Positions 1-8,792 of a stretch of 64,000 nt of DNA are shown here, in pieces (the stretch's first letter is position 1; every line of letters starts with the position of its first letter). The notes under the pieces are model-generated. The model did not search any database. It had not been told where the DNA came from and saw only the letters and a program-made list of their open reading frames with translations. A program made the position numbers and the translations under genes. The stretch is taken from the NCBI RefSeq assembly GCF_002080395.1, contig NZ_CP020478.1:1190886-1254885 (forward strand), in the 5' to 3' direction. The DNA comes from Campylobacter helveticus (GTDB lineage Bacteria; Campylobacterota; Campylobacteria; Campylobacterales; Campylobacteraceae).

Positions 1-56
1 AAATAAAATAACGCAAAGATTATAACGCACAAAAATTACCACTTTGCTAATAGAAC

Positions 57-1232
57 TTAAGCCTTATAATTTTTTACAAAATCGCCAAGTCTTTCAAGTC
101 CTTTGATGATATTTTCCTCACTTGTCGCATAAGAAAATCTAAAATACCCGTCCATTCCAAAGCCTACTCCAGGCACAACAGCAACTTTCTTTTGCTCTAG
201 CAAACTCTGGCAAAATTTCATAGAATCTTTTTCAAGCTTAGAAATATTGACAAAAAGATAAAAAGCACCGCTTGGCTTATAAACACTGATATTTTCCATT
301 TTATTTAGCATTTCAAGGGCGACATTTCTGCGTCTTTCAAAAGCTTTTCTCATCATTTCTATATCCTCATCACACTCGCCAAGCAAGGCTGGGATGGCAG
401 CATACTGCGAAATGGAGCAAATGTTTGAAGTGCTTTGTCCTTGCAGTTTTTTAACAGCTGGAACAAGACCTTTAATTTTACTTGCCATATAGCCAAAACG
501 CCATCCTGGCATAGCCCCGCACTTACTTAAGCCATTTATCGTTACGCAGCGATTGAATGCATCTTCGCTTACACTTGCAAAGGCGTGAAATTCCACTCCG
601 TCATAACAAAGCTTTTCATACATTTCATCACTTAAAACTACGACTTTTGTCCCTTCCAAAACCTTAGCTAAAGCACTAAGCTCCTCTTTTGTATAAACGC
701 AACCAACGGGATTTGAAGGAGTGTTTAAAATAAAAACCTTAGTTTTTTCACTCAAAGCATTTTTAAGCTCATCAGCTGTGATTTTAAAGCCGTTTTCTTC
801 CTTAGTATCTACAAAAACGCACTTTCCACCTGCAAATTTGACCATTTCAGGATAACTCACCCAATAAGGGCTAGGGATAATCACCTCATCACCTTCATCA
901 ACAAGACATTCTAGGCATTGAAAAAGCGAATGTTTAGCACCGACATTTGTGATAATTTCACTCGTTTCATAACTTAAGCCATTATCTCTTTTAAGTTTTG
1001 TGGCTACGGCATTTAAAACATCTTTAATTCCTGCAACTGGCGTATATTTAGAACAACCCCTCTCTATGGCTTTAATTGCTGCATTTTTAATCGTTTGTGG
1101 AGTGTCAAAGTCAGGCTCACCTGCAGAAAAAGAAAGTATATCCTCACCCTCAGCTTTAAGCTCATTCGCAAGGGCAGTGATAGCTAAAGTTATGGACTCC
1201 CCTAAGACTTGAGATTTTTTACTTAACATCAT
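57..1232 (-). CDS. aspB: Aspartate aminotransferase (class I PLP-dependent)
   Basis: Transfers an amino group between aspartate/glutamate and their 2-oxo acids in the cytoplasm, which is central in an amino-acid-using Campylobacter. The 391-residue protein has the full fold-type I signature: an S-A-G-E-P-D-F segment near residue 36, N174-P175 followed by VG, D202 for the pyridine nitrogen, the Schiff-base lysine K237 in an N-G-L-S-K context, and a C-terminal F-R-F-S-Y arginine for substrate carboxylate. The length is normal. The first ATG is preceded by AAAGGA and a TATAAT box, and it appears to be transcribed alone. Substrate range could include other amino acids; the family call is secure. 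Confidence 0.95.
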   Translation of the reverse strand: MMLSKKSQVLGESITLAITALANELKAEGEDILSFSAGEPDFDTPQTIKNAAIKAIERGCSKYTPVAGIKDVLNAVATKLKRDNGLSYETSEIITNVGAKHSLFQCLECLVDEGDEVIIPSPYWVSYPEMVKFAGGKCVFVDTKEENGFKITADELKNALSEKTKVFILNTPSNPVGCVYTKEELSALAKVLEGTKVVVLSDEMYEKLCYDGVEFHAFASVSEDAFNRCVTINGLSKCGAMPGWRFGYMASKIKGLVPAVKKLQGQSTSNICSISQYAAIPALLGECDEDIEMMRKAFERRRNVALEMLNKMENISVYKPSGAFYLFVNISKLEKDSMKFCQSLLEQKKVAVVPGVGFGMDGYFRFSYATSEENIIKGLERLGDFVKNYKA

Positions 1233-1257
1233 TTATTATCCTTTAAAAATTTGCATT

Positions 1258-1263
1258 ATTATA
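1258..1263 (-). promoter_or_regulatory. -10 box of aspB promoter
   Basis: On the minus strand this reads TATAAT, within GAGCTATAATAATG. A start about 7 bases further on gives a leader of roughly 20 bases that carries the AAAGGA ribosome-binding site of aspB. There is no clear -35, as is usual for Campylobacter sigma-70 promoters. Confidence 0.6.
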
Positions 1264-1623
1264 GCTCAAATTTTCATCTTAACTGAAAATTTCGCCAAAG
1301 CTCCCACAAATTTTTTAAACCCTGCGTAAAATCTAAACAAAATGATTTAATTTGCTTCCCCACAAATCCTCTCAAATTCTTTATAATAATTCCAACTTTG
1401 TATAATATCTGGTCTTGTTTGTTTGATATGGGTGAGTTCTTTATCTAGGATGTTTTTAAATTTTAAGGCTAAAGTTTTATTTGCTTTAAAATAGTCTAAG
1501 ACATCTTGTTCTTTAATGGCATTATCTTTTCTAAATCTTATCTTTTCATCTAAGACTTTCACAAATTCTTTAAAATAGTTTTTGAGTGTTTCTCTTATTT
1601 CTTTATCTTCTTGGATAAGTTTG

Positions 1624-1678
1624 TAATGTTTTTCTTCTAAATTAATGCTAAGTTCTTTATAGCATAAATCATTTTCAT
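1624..1678. repeat. 55-bp direct repeat copy 1 (DUF2972 paralogues)
   Basis: These 55 bases are identical to 12326-12380. Both lie in the same orientation in the C-terminal coding part of the two DUF2972-like genes. The flanks remain similar but not identical. The identity is long enough to support recombination or gene conversion between the two loci. Confidence 0.85.
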
Positions 1679-1888
1679 TTAAGAAGAGATTTTTAATATC
1701 TTTTAGTTGATTTAGAGGCTCTTCTGTGATGATGATTTTAATTTTATCTTTAAGATGAGAAAAGTCTTTATGGTCGATGTAAAAAGTAAAGGGTAGGAAA
1801 AGAGTGTAATCGTTCCAAGCTTTGCGTTCAAATTTAGCCCTATCTTCTTCTTTGGGTGGATTAAAATGAAGAATTTTAGAAAGCCTTT

Positions 1889-2569
1889 TCATCGTGTCAA
1901 AGGCTTTATCTGCTTTAATTTCTTCCATATCGATGTAAATAACTTGGCGAGGCTTACCCCCCCCCCCTCATTTGTTAGGAAGGGAGTTAGGTCGCTTTGG
2001 TAGTTGAAATTTATTTTTTCAATAATAACTTTCGTCAAAGAAACGGAAGGTATGTTTGCAGAATGGTAGGCTTTATTAAACAAAAAACCGTATGTTAGCT
2101 CGCACAAAACTCTATTAATATCATCACTAAGCCTATAAAGTTTTTTTCTATTTTTCAAAACGCTTTTAAAATCAACCGATTTATTTATAGCACTTAAAGT
2201 TCTTTGAATGGGATCCCTAAGCGTAATGACGATGGGAACGCTATCGGATAGAAAATGTGAGTAGTTTACACTCTTTTTACTTTGATAGTGATTTATAGCA
2301 ATAAAATTTCTTTGGGTCGAATTTTTAAGATTATTTACAGCATCATTATAATGCAGTTCTCCATCTTTTGCTAAATGAGCTTGATTTAAACCACAGAGCA
2401 TCAAAAATTTTGCAAAAGCATACTGCCCACTTGCCGTATAAGAAAAGAAAATAAAATTATAATTTTGTTGTATTTTAGAATAATGTTTCACAAAATACTT
2501 TCCTAAACGCTTATCAAAAGAATTACACAATCTATTCTTTCTACGCTCCCATAAATTTCCAAAAATCAT
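1889..2569 (-). CDS. 5' part of phase-variable DUF2972/CipA-like, sulfotransferase-like protein
   Basis: N-terminal 226 residues of a protein truncated by the 11-G tract; only about the first 200 residues belong to the family and the last ~20 are frameshifted. It resembles the intact paralogue at 12046-13263 throughout. Two segments look like PAPS-binding parts of sulfotransferases: F-F-S-Y-T-A-S-G-Q-Y near residues 41-50, and L-R-D-P-I-Q-R-T-L-S-A-I-N around residue 120. The ATG overlaps the fliY stop (ATGA), so translation is probably coupled to the flagellar operon. No membrane segment or signal peptide is evident. A role in modifying surface or flagellar glycans is inference; the family is of uncertain function and linked by recall to CipA of C. 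jejuni. Confidence 0.75.
   Translation of the reverse strand: MIFGNLWERRKNRLCNSFDKRLGKYFVKHYSKIQQNYNFIFFSYTASGQYAFAKFLMLCGLNQAHLAKDGELHYNDAVNNLKNSTQRNFIAINHYQSKKSVNYSHFLSDSVPIVITLRDPIQRTLSAINKSVDFKSVLKNRKKLYRLSDDINRVLCELTYGFLFNKAYHSANIPSVSLTKVIIEKINFNYQSDLTPFLTNEGGGVSLAKLFTSIWKKLKQIKPLTR
1957..1967. repeat. Poly-G tract of 11 (G on minus strand), phase-variation switch
   Basis: Eleven consecutive C on the plus strand. Upstream reading is GAG then GGG repeats; with 11 G the ribosome enters a V-S-L-A frame that stops at 1889. A tract of 9 or 12 G would continue into K-P-R-Q-V-I-Y and give a protein of about 407 residues, close to the 405 of the intact paralogue. The gene is therefore OFF here by one base. 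Confidence 0.9.
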
Positions 2570-3411
2570 CTTAACTGCTCCAATCTTTCTTTTTTCGTGC
2601 CGATTTCTGTAATTTGAACGCCGAAATTTCCATCGACTATTACAACTTCGCCATAGGCGATTCTCTTATCGCCAATTAAAATTTCTAAAGGGTCATTTGC
2701 AAGTTGATTAAGCTCGACAACAGAGCCTATATCCATAGTTAGCACATCTTTAAGAAGCATTTTTTTATTACCTATTCTTACACGCACAGGTAAGCGCACA
2801 TCCATAATGAGATTGATATTTTTAAGCCCCTCAGCAAGCACCGCCACAGCTTCACCGCTATGAGTCGCTCCCTCACCTGCCGAAGCACCTGATTCATCAT
2901 CTCCACTTTTAGTTAAAGTTTTATAAAGCTTATCGTCCATTACTAAAGAAATTTGCTCGTTTAAATCGTCAATTTTTACATCATAATTATAAAGCTTTAC
3001 AAAATCTTTTAAATCAATACTTTCTTCGATAAATTCACAAGAACTAAGGCTAAATTCCATTTTAGGAATTTCTTTTTGCGCTCCAAGACTTGTGGTAAAG
3101 GCTGAAATGATATTTTGTATCGCTTCTTTTGCCGCGTCCATTTCATCCGGACCTAGCTTATTGTTTTTGGTGATTTCTTCCTCACCCATCATCCACTCGC
3201 CAATAGCACTCATCAAAACAGCCCCAGCTAAAATTCCTACGCGTCCGCCAGAACTTACACCAAAATTCACATAAACTAAGGGAGGTTTAAGAGTATCACT
3301 TCCACTAATATCAAATTCTTTATACTCGCTAAATTCAGCACTCTTTCCCGTCAAACCCTCGATAGTACTAACACATTCATTTGTAAATAATTTTAAAAAT
3401 TCGTTTATCAT
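2566..3411 (-). CDS. fliY: Flagellar motor switch protein FliY
   Basis: Component of the cytoplasmic C-ring that receives the chemotaxis signal with FliM and FliG. The 281 residues show a CheC/CheX-like middle with an E-M-D-A-A-K-E-A-I-Q-N-I helix near residues 90-101, and a C-terminal FliN/SpoA domain of about 80 residues from about 203 (L-P-V-R-V-R-I-G, then I-G-S-V-V-E-L and a final F-G-V-Q-I-T). Its start overlaps the fliM stop by 4 bases and its own stop overlaps the DUF2972-like gene. Whether the CheC-like part is an active phosphatase cannot be judged by eye. By recall this matches Cj0059c. Confidence 0.93.
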   Translation of the reverse strand: MINEFLKLFTNECVSTIEGLTGKSAEFSEYKEFDISGSDTLKPPLVYVNFGVSSGGRVGILAGAVLMSAIGEWMMGEEEITKNNKLGPDEMDAAKEAIQNIISAFTTSLGAQKEIPKMEFSLSSCEFIEESIDLKDFVKLYNYDVKIDDLNEQISLVMDDKLYKTLTKSGDDESGASAGEGATHSGEAVAVLAEGLKNINLIMDVRLPVRVRIGNKKMLLKDVLTMDIGSVVELNQLANDPLEILIGDKRIAYGEVVIVDGNFGVQITEIGTKKERLEQLR

Positions 3412-4490
3412 ATTTCCTCATCCTCCAAATCCTCAGTTTCGTCATAAACGCTAGCTTTTGCTTTTCTTTCCTCTTCGTATTTTTCCAAAATTTCTTTAAT
3501 TTCATCTTTGTCTGTGCGTATAAGCTCGATGATTTTAATGGACTTTCTAAAACGATGAAGTCCAATTTGAGCCAAGAAAACATCTTTTTTATCAATGCTA
3601 ACAATGGCTTTATCATCAGCTTCTCTATCAAGCCTTAAAATATCTCCTTGTTTTAATTCCAAAAATTCATTGACATTAATTAAAGTCTTACCTAAAATCG
3701 CCTCATAAACAACCTCAGCACGCCCGATAAGAGTTTTAAGCTCTTTGTTACGCGACTTTTTAGCAGAAGTCTCACCCATCATAATATCGCGGTTTGCTAA
3801 ACGACTCAAAATACTTTCTAAATGCACGACAGGATAGCAGATATTTACCATACCGCTTGAATTTCCTATGATAATTTCCATAACAACCATAATAATAATT
3901 TCGTTTTGAGAAACGATTTGCACGACATTTGGGCTACTTTCTTTCGCCTCGATACTTGGATAAATTTCTGTAACGGTCGACCAACTTTCCTTAAGCCTTT
4001 GCATAATAATACGCAAAATACTATCAAGCAAATTTAGCTCTATGTCCGTTAATTCCCTACTTGCCTCATAGCTGTCCCCCTGTCCTCCCAAAAGCCTGTC
4101 TATCATAGGAAAAGCAATGCTTGGGTTAATCTCTAGAACACAATTTCCATCAAGAGGTTTAATAGAAAAAACATTGAAACTCGTAGGACTTGGCAAGGAC
4201 ATCAAAAATTCCCCATAAGTCATTTGGTCGACTGAGTGAAGCTTTGTTTCAACAATACTTCTCATCATAGAAGAAATTTGTGAGGCTAAATTTCTAGCAA
4301 GTTTATCGTGGATACCCTTAATCGTTCTAAGCTGCTCTTTTGAAACCCTATTTGGACGCTTAAAATCATAAACGACAATATTTCTTTCATCTTTTTCATC
4401 TTTAGAATTTGAAGGTGCTGGTGTGTCAGTATTATCATCAACGACTTCTAGCAGAGCGTCAATTTCTTCTTGGGAGAGTATTTCTGCCAT
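3408..4490 (-). CDS. fliM: Flagellar motor switch protein FliM
   Basis: C-ring protein that binds phospho-CheY and controls rotation direction. At the N terminus, residues 6-14 (S-Q-E-E-I-D-A-L-L) form the CheY-binding motif. A FliM middle domain follows, and a SpoA-like C-terminal domain with L-K-Q-G-D-I-L-R-L. An acidic tail (E-D-L-E-D-E-E-I) ends the 360-residue protein; the length is typical. It abuts fliA (stop/start overlap of one base) and overlaps fliY, giving the order fliA-fliM-fliY seen in C. jejuni by recall. Confidence 0.95.
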   Translation of the reverse strand: MAEILSQEEIDALLEVVDDNTDTPAPSNSKDEKDERNIVVYDFKRPNRVSKEQLRTIKGIHDKLARNLASQISSMMRSIVETKLHSVDQMTYGEFLMSLPSPTSFNVFSIKPLDGNCVLEINPSIAFPMIDRLLGGQGDSYEASRELTDIELNLLDSILRIIMQRLKESWSTVTEIYPSIEAKESSPNVVQIVSQNEIIIMVVMEIIIGNSSGMVNICYPVVHLESILSRLANRDIMMGETSAKKSRNKELKTLIGRAEVVYEAILGKTLINVNEFLELKQGDILRLDREADDKAIVSIDKKDVFLAQIGLHRFRKSIKIIELIRTDKDEIKEILEKYEEERKAKASVYDETEDLEDEEI

Positions 4491-5185
4491 TAGCTCAACC
4501 TTTCTCTCAATTTTTTAAGTAATTTTTTATGAATTTGAGAAATGCGACTCTCGCTCACATTTAAAATCTCACTAATTTCTTTCAAGCTTAATTCCTCATA
4601 ATAATAAAGCTGGATAATGAGCTGGTCGCGTTCTTTTAAAGAGCTTAAAACTTCATTAATGTGTTCTAAAAGCTCATCTTTTTCTATCTTCTCCAAAGTT
4701 TCATCTTCGCTATACATCTCAAGCTGCTCATCAAGCGGCAAAGTATAGCTTATCGCGTGAGCTGCTCTTACTTCCCTTACTCTCTCCACATCTATTTCAA
4801 GTTTTTTGGCTAAATATTCATCATCAGGCTCACATTCATTTTCTAAAAAATACTCATCTAAAATCGCGTCAATGTCTTTTAAAATTTTACGATTATTACG
4901 GCTCATCACATCAAGGCGTCTTAAGTAATCAAGCATAGAGCCATTAACCCTTTTTCTAGCAAAACCCCAAAAATTGTCATTTTGGTCTTTATCATAACGG
5001 CGTGAAAGCTTTATCATCTCCTCAATACCCACACCGATTAAATCATTTACATCAATGCTAGAGGGCAAGCGCTCTTTGAGACGAAATGCCATAGCTCTAA
5101 GTGCTGGCATATAAGAGATGACAAGTTCATCTTGCTCTTTTTTTATAATATCTGCATAAGACCTAGGCGACTGCTCTTTTAGCAT
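4490..5185 (-). CDS. fliA: RNA polymerase sigma factor FliA (sigma-28)
   Basis: Directs transcription of late flagellar genes. At 231 residues it has a region 2 core (D-V-N-D-L-I-G-V-G-I-E, then F-W-G-F-A-R-K-R-V-N-G-S-M-L-D-Y-L-R), region 3, and a region 4 helix-turn-helix near the C terminus (L-K-E-I-S-E-I-L-N-V-S-E-S-R-I-S-Q). It sits between fliM and a small membrane protein gene that it overlaps by 23 bases. FliA-like promoters occur in this same window upstream of 27410 and 27901, which it would be expected to read. In epsilonproteobacteria FliA is restrained by FlgM; flgM is not in this window. Confidence 0.95.
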   Translation of the reverse strand: MLKEQSPRSYADIIKKEQDELVISYMPALRAMAFRLKERLPSSIDVNDLIGVGIEEMIKLSRRYDKDQNDNFWGFARKRVNGSMLDYLRRLDVMSRNNRKILKDIDAILDEYFLENECEPDDEYLAKKLEIDVERVREVRAAHAISYTLPLDEQLEMYSEDETLEKIEKDELLEHINEVLSSLKERDQLIIQLYYYEELSLKEISEILNVSESRISQIHKKLLKKLRERLS

Positions 5186-5522
5186 TTTTGCGTCTTTCCT
5201 TCGCTTCGTTTTTCTTTAATTCCTCTCGCTCTTCATTGAGTTTTTCTAAGATTACATCCATTTTTTTCTCGCGGATAACCAAATCATTGATAATATTGTT
5301 GCTTGTTTTTTCATAATCTTGCTTATTAAAAATTCTTCCACTTATCTTTTTAATATCAATAAAATTCATAATGGCAATATGCACAAAAACATAAAACATA
5401 AAAGTGATAAAACAAGTAGAAAGTAAAATATCAAAAGCTTCATCAACACTAATCACACTAAATGAAAGCCCTATAAAAAAACCACAAACCGTAAAAAAGG
5501 CGACATAATTCTCAGGTCTCAT
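5163..5522 (-). CDS. Small membrane protein in flagellar operon (Cj0062c-like)
   Basis: 119 residues of unknown function. Two hydrophobic helices lie at about residues 8-25 and 32-55, followed by a strongly charged tail of about 60 residues rich in K and E that is likely a cytoplasmic coiled coil. The gene sits between flhG and fliA, overlapping fliA by 23 bases and following flhG by 9 bases. This conserved position (Cj0062c by recall) suggests a link to flagellar assembly or placement, but no motif shows what it does. Confidence 0.75.
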   Translation of the reverse strand: MRPENYVAFFTVCGFFIGLSFSVISVDEAFDILLSTCFITFMFYVFVHIAIMNFIDIKKISGRIFNKQDYEKTSNNIINDLVIREKKMDVILEKLNEEREELKKNEAKERRKNAKRAVA

Positions 5523-5531
5523 AATCTCTCA

Positions 5532-6398
5532 CTAAAATCTTTCTATAATTTTTCTAAAAAAGCTTGAAAAACTACGACTTGAAACATCATCAAGCACTTT
5601 TCGTTCCAACCTATACAAAAGCTTGGAAGCTAAGGCTTTTAACTCATCGCTAGAGGCGGTATTTTCATCGCTAAAAAGAGTGCGTTTTTTAATGCTTCCA
5701 CTTACCTCTTTTGAGGCGCTTAAATGTCCTAAAAATTCTAAATTTAAAGGATTTTTAATGTTAGCATTTGCAACTTTTTTGATATTTTCAAAGACCTTTA
5801 AAGCCTCGTTTTCATTTTTAACCACATTAAAAACCATCAATAAATTTTCCTTAGTTTTAGAAGTGGTTTTAATGGTCGCATAAGCATCTGTAATCGCCGC
5901 TGGATCCGGCACAGTAACGACAATAACCTCATCAGCCATCTCTAAAAAATTTAAAATATTCCCACCTATACCGGCACCCGTGTCGATGATGAGAAAATCA
6001 AGTTCATCTAAAATACTAGCCTGATTTAAAAATCTTTCATAAATATTTTTATCGCTATATTTTAGAATTTCATCACCACTTTCACCGGGTATAAGCCACA
6101 AATTTGGCTTCACTTCAATCAAAATGTCCTCTAAAGAGCACTCGCCCCTTAAAACATGCAAAAGATTTTTTTGAATACGCACATTTAAAATCACATCTAA
6201 ATTTGCCAAACCTATATCCGCATCAAAAAGCCCTACTTTATAATTATGACTTGCTAAAACATTTGCCAAATTTGCACTTATCGTGCTTTTACCCACACCA
6301 CCTTTGCCACTTGTAATAGCTATAAAATGAGTATTTTGCTCTTTTTTGTCCTTATTTTGTTTCATCAAATTTTGCAATTTATCTGCTTGATTATTCAT
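5532..6398 (-). CDS. flhG: Flagellar number regulator FlhG (MinD/ParA-like ATPase)
   Basis: Cytoplasmic ATPase that acts with FlhF to set flagellar number; in C. jejuni it also affects division site placement. A deviant Walker A motif S-G-K-G-G-V-G-K-S lies at residues 30-38, the [12 protein letters not shown] switch follows near 58, and [12 protein letters not shown] gives the Walker B. The 288-residue length fits FlhG/YlxH. The start overlaps the flhF stop by 8 bases. The tail [10 protein letters not shown] may form an amphipathic membrane-associating helix, as in MinD relatives. Confidence 0.94.
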   Translation of the reverse strand: MNNQADKLQNLMKQNKDKKEQNTHFIAITSGKGGVGKSTISANLANVLASHNYKVGLFDADIGLANLDVILNVRIQKNLLHVLRGECSLEDILIEVKPNLWLIPGESGDEILKYSDKNIYERFLNQASILDELDFLIIDTGAGIGGNILNFLEMADEVIVVTVPDPAAITDAYATIKTTSKTKENLLMVFNVVKNENEALKVFENIKKVANANIKNPLNLEFLGHLSASKEVSGSIKKRTLFSDENTASSDELKALASKLLYRLERKVLDDVSSRSFSSFFRKIIERF

Positions 6399-7752
6399 TA
6401 TTTTTCCCTTTAAAGCCTTCTAAGATACAATGCACTAAAAAATCACTATTCGCCACTTCAATATCATCAGGCACTTCCTGCCCTATGGAAAAAAAGCTAA
6501 GTGGGATATTTATCTCGTAAATCAAAGAAAAAATATTACCAAAAACCTTAGTTTCATCAAATTTTGTAATGATTAAAGTGTCGATATTTAGAAAAGAAAA
6601 ATTCTTATAAATTTCCATTAAATCTTCATATTTTGTATTTGCCGAGATGACCAAATTAACATCAATTTCCGCATTAGAGTGGGCTAAAAATTCCTTTGTT
6701 TTGGCAAGTTTTGTTTGGTCGTATTGTGAATTTCCTATGGTATCGACTAAAATCACCTCACAACTGCTAAGACTCTTAATCGCCTCATCTAAGTCCTTAG
6801 GCTCTATACTATCGATGATAGGTAGCTTCATCATTTTAGCATATTGAAAAAGCTGCTCAACAGCACCTATTCTATAAGTATCTAGCGTGATAATACCCGT
6901 TTTATAACGCTTATCTCCGTAAGCATAACGGAAGGCAAGTTTAGCTAAAGTCGTTGTTTTACCCACTCCTGTTGGACCCACTAGCATCATAATCTTTTGC
7001 TTTTTAATGTCCGTTTCTACGCGACAAGGTAAGATATTACGCAAAAGAGAGTGAAAATATCTTTGCACGGCTTCCTTATTCATCTTCATAGAGGCTGGCA
7101 TATTTTCGATTGTCGCTTTCATAATCGCCTCTAGGTGTGTCTCAAGCATACCGCTTTCTTTCGCCTGCTTATAAATGCTTGCAAATTCTGGCGGTATGAT
7201 AAGATTCTTCCTCGCTTCGGCTTTATCGTCCCACATCATATCAACGAGTAAATTCATCTTATCGCTTAGTTTATTGATTTGCTTTTCAAAAGCCTCGATT
7301 TTCTTATTATACTGCGTATTTGGAGCTTGATATTCTGGTAAGCTAGTGCCTGTAACCTTAGAAATTTCAGAGCTAACAGCCGAAAGTTTTTCTTTAAAAT
7401 CATCTAAGCTAGGTTTAGGTTTGGTATAATTTTCATATTCTTTTTGCACATTTAAAGAAGCTTTAGAAAATTCAAGTTCCACAGCTTCATCATCTTCCTT
7501 TTTTACTGCTGGCTTAGGAGCTTGTGGCTGGGTTTTTTTAGGTGGCATAGGCTTACCCATAGCCTTTAAATGCTCTTTATAGTCCGCTTCCTCAATGGCT
7601 ACCATCACTTCATAAAGCCCTTTGCGATTGATGGTTTTAGGACGAATTTGCTTATTTGTAATAATTAAAGCCTTATCGCCATAATCCTCTTTAACTTTAG
7701 GAATAATCTCTTCCGTATCTTCAACGGTAAAGGTGTAAATAAGCTGTCCCAC
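6391..7752 (-). CDS. flhF: Flagellar biosynthesis regulator FlhF (SRP-type GTPase)
   Basis: Polar SRP-family GTPase that localises the flagellum and, in Campylobacter, is needed for sigma-54 flagellar gene expression. The 453 residues comprise a basic/proline-rich N-terminal region ([13 protein letters not shown] near 69-81), a linker, an N domain and a G domain. The P-loop is G259-P-T-G-V-G-K-T-T267, followed by [10 protein letters not shown] and D-T-I-G-N-S. The T-K-F-D-E-T segment is the base-specificity motif. It overlaps folK upstream (32 bases) and flhG downstream. Note the I-G-N in place of the usual A-G-R after the D-T. Confidence 0.95.
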   Translation of the reverse strand: MGQLIYTFTVEDTEEIIPKVKEDYGDKALIITNKQIRPKTINRKGLYEVMVAIEEADYKEHLKAMGKPMPPKKTQPQAPKPAVKKEDDEAVELEFSKASLNVQKEYENYTKPKPSLDDFKEKLSAVSSEISKVTGTSLPEYQAPNTQYNKKIEAFEKQINKLSDKMNLLVDMMWDDKAEARKNLIIPPEFASIYKQAKESGMLETHLEAIMKATIENMPASMKMNKEAVQRYFHSLLRNILPCRVETDIKKQKIMMLVGPTGVGKTTTLAKLAFRYAYGDKRYKTGIITLDTYRIGAVEQLFQYAKMMKLPIIDSIEPKDLDEAIKSLSSCEVILVDTIGNSQYDQTKLAKTKEFLAHSNAEIDVNLVISANTKYEDLMEIYKNFSFLNIDTLIITKFDETKVFGNIFSLIYEINIPLSFFSIGQEVPDDIEVANSDFLVHCILEGFKGKNNE

Positions 7753-8236
7753 TTGCTAGTCCTTCCATTAAGCCCAAGGGCAAAATTACGCTAATTCTTT
7801 CTTTAGCCCCACTGTGAGGCACTTCGCACCGAAAATCTTTTTTTGTCTTTTGTGAAAAATACAAAAGATCCAAATCAAGCGTTCTGGGAGCGTTTTTAAA
7901 AGTCCTCTTTCTTTTAAATTTTACCTCATAATAAAGCAAAACTTTTAAAAAAGCTCTTGCGTGCAAATTTGTCTGTGCCAAAAGCACAGCATTTGTAAAA
8001 TCCTTTTGTTTTTCATACCCAAAAGCCTTATTTATAAGTAGGGGGGAGGTTTGAAGAACTTTAAGCCTTTTATCGTCCATTAAAAGTCTAAACAAAGCTC
8101 TAAAACGCCTTTTTTCATCTTCTATATTTGACCCCAAACCTACCAAAGCAAAATATTTAAAATTCCTTAAATTTCGACTTGCAAAAGGGAAAAAACGAAA
8201 ATTTTGAACCGCTCTTGCACCTTGAATTTTAAGCAT
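7721..8236 (-). CDS. folK: HPPK, folate biosynthesis
   Basis: 2-amino-4-hydroxy-6-hydroxymethyldihydropteridine pyrophosphokinase: transfers pyrophosphate from ATP to the pterin in folate synthesis. Seen features are the V-G-L-G-S-N start of the catalytic domain, F-T-N-A-V-L-L-A, and the signature R-T-L-D-L-D-L-L-Y with its two metal-binding aspartates. At 171 residues it carries about 28 extra N-terminal residues. It overlaps aroQ by 8 bases and flhF by 32 bases, so a folate gene is embedded in the flagellar operon, as in C. jejuni by recall (Cj0065c). folP and folC lie elsewhere in this window. Confidence 0.92.
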   Translation of the reverse strand: MLKIQGARAVQNFRFFPFASRNLRNFKYFALVGLGSNIEDEKRRFRALFRLLMDDKRLKVLQTSPLLINKAFGYEKQKDFTNAVLLAQTNLHARAFLKVLLYYEVKFKRKRTFKNAPRTLDLDLLYFSQKTKKDFRCEVPHSGAKERISVILPLGLMEGLASGTAYLHLYR

Positions 8237-8699
8237 TATTTTGCTGCATAGCCTTCAAATTTTTCACTTGCTCACAAATTTGCATAATACCCATTAAAGC
8301 AAGATGATAACCAAAGGGACCAAAGCCCACGATAGACCCCGCACAAACTGGTGCTATTAAGCTTTTTTGTCTAAATTCTTCCCTGCGGTTGATGTTAGAA
8401 ATATGCACTTCAATGGCAGGTAAAGCCACAGCTGAGAGCGCATCGCGAATCGCAACAGAAGTATGTGTATAAGCCGCTGCGTTAATGATAATCCCATCAA
8501 CAGTGCCTAAACATTCTTGAATTTTATCGACAATTTCGCCCTCGAAATTGCTTTGAAAAAAGTCAAGTTCCACGCCATTTTGACTTGCTGCATTTTGCAT
8601 TTGCTCGTGGATTTCCTCCATTTTCATCGCTCCATAAATTCCAACTTCCCTAAAGCCCAGCATATTGATATTTGGACCTTGTATAACCATTATCTTCAT
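8229..8699 (-). CDS. aroQ: Type II 3-dehydroquinate dehydratase
   Basis: Third step of the shikimate pathway, a trans dehydration of 3-dehydroquinate. The 156-residue protein is typical for the type II class: [10 protein letters not shown] at residues 5-14, the loop Y following G-I, the N-A-A-A-Y-T-H-T-S segment, and E-V-H-I-S-N with its catalytic histidine. It is the first gene of the long minus-strand operon running through flhF to fliY; a TATAAT box at 8739-8744 precedes it and AAGG lies just upstream of the ATG. Confidence 0.95.
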   Translation of the reverse strand: MKIMVIQGPNINMLGFREVGIYGAMKMEEIHEQMQNAASQNGVELDFFQSNFEGEIVDKIQECLGTVDGIIINAAAYTHTSVAIRDALSAVALPAIEVHISNINRREEFRQKSLIAPVCAGSIVGFGPFGYHLALMGIMQICEQVKNLKAMQQNNA

Positions 8700-8738
8700 A
8701 ATATAACCTTACAAATTTGTTTTTTACAATGAATTTAC

Positions 8739-8744
8739 ATTATA
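8739..8744 (-). promoter_or_regulatory. -10 box for aroQ-folK-flhF-flhG-fliA-fliM-fliY operon
   Basis: Reads TATAAT on the minus strand (context GTTATAATG). A start about 7 bases downstream gives a leader of roughly 33 bases before the aroQ ATG. It is the only evident promoter ahead of this operon, and it is housekeeping in type, which fits early-class expression of flhF and fliA. Confidence 0.6.
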
Positions 8745-8763
8745 ACATTTTAAAATAAATTTT

Positions 8764-8772
8764 TGCTACAAT
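8764..8772 (+). promoter_or_regulatory. Extended -10 promoter for amidohydrolase gene
   Basis: Reads TGCTACAAT, an extended -10 element. Transcription would begin near 8779, after the possible upstream start at 8763 and before the ATG at 8793, which supports 8793 as the true start. It lies back to back with the aroQ promoter, with the two -10 elements about 20 bases apart. Confidence 0.6.
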
Positions 8773-8792
8773 GTATTTACGAAAGGAAAGTT

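Larger units (their letters stand above)
1347..1967 (-). pseudogene. 3' part of phase-variable DUF2972/CipA-like protein (out of frame)
   Basis: C-terminal half of the gene that begins at 2569. An 11-G tract shifts the frame, so this part is not read in the sequence as given. The frame is open up to the tract, and the codons just after the Gs read K-P-R-Q-V-I-Y-I-D-M, matching S-R-Q-V-I-Y-I-D-M in the intact paralogue at 12046-13263, so this is a frameshift and not a separate gene. An internal ATG at 1928 falls inside the conserved segment and is probably not a real start. The region is very similar to the paralogue, for example the shared block around D-L-C-Y-K-E-L-S-I-N-L-E-E-K-H-Y. The domain name is from memory of the Campylobacter DUF2972/CipA family. 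Confidence 0.8.

Noticed and set aside
8041-8046. G6 run in folK
   Set aside because: Only six bases in a housekeeping gene; not beyond what is common in this genome.
8763-8792. Upstream start of the amidohydrolase at 8763
   Set aside because: It lies on top of the extended -10 promoter and has no ribosome-binding site; 8793 has AAGGAAAG at the right spacing.
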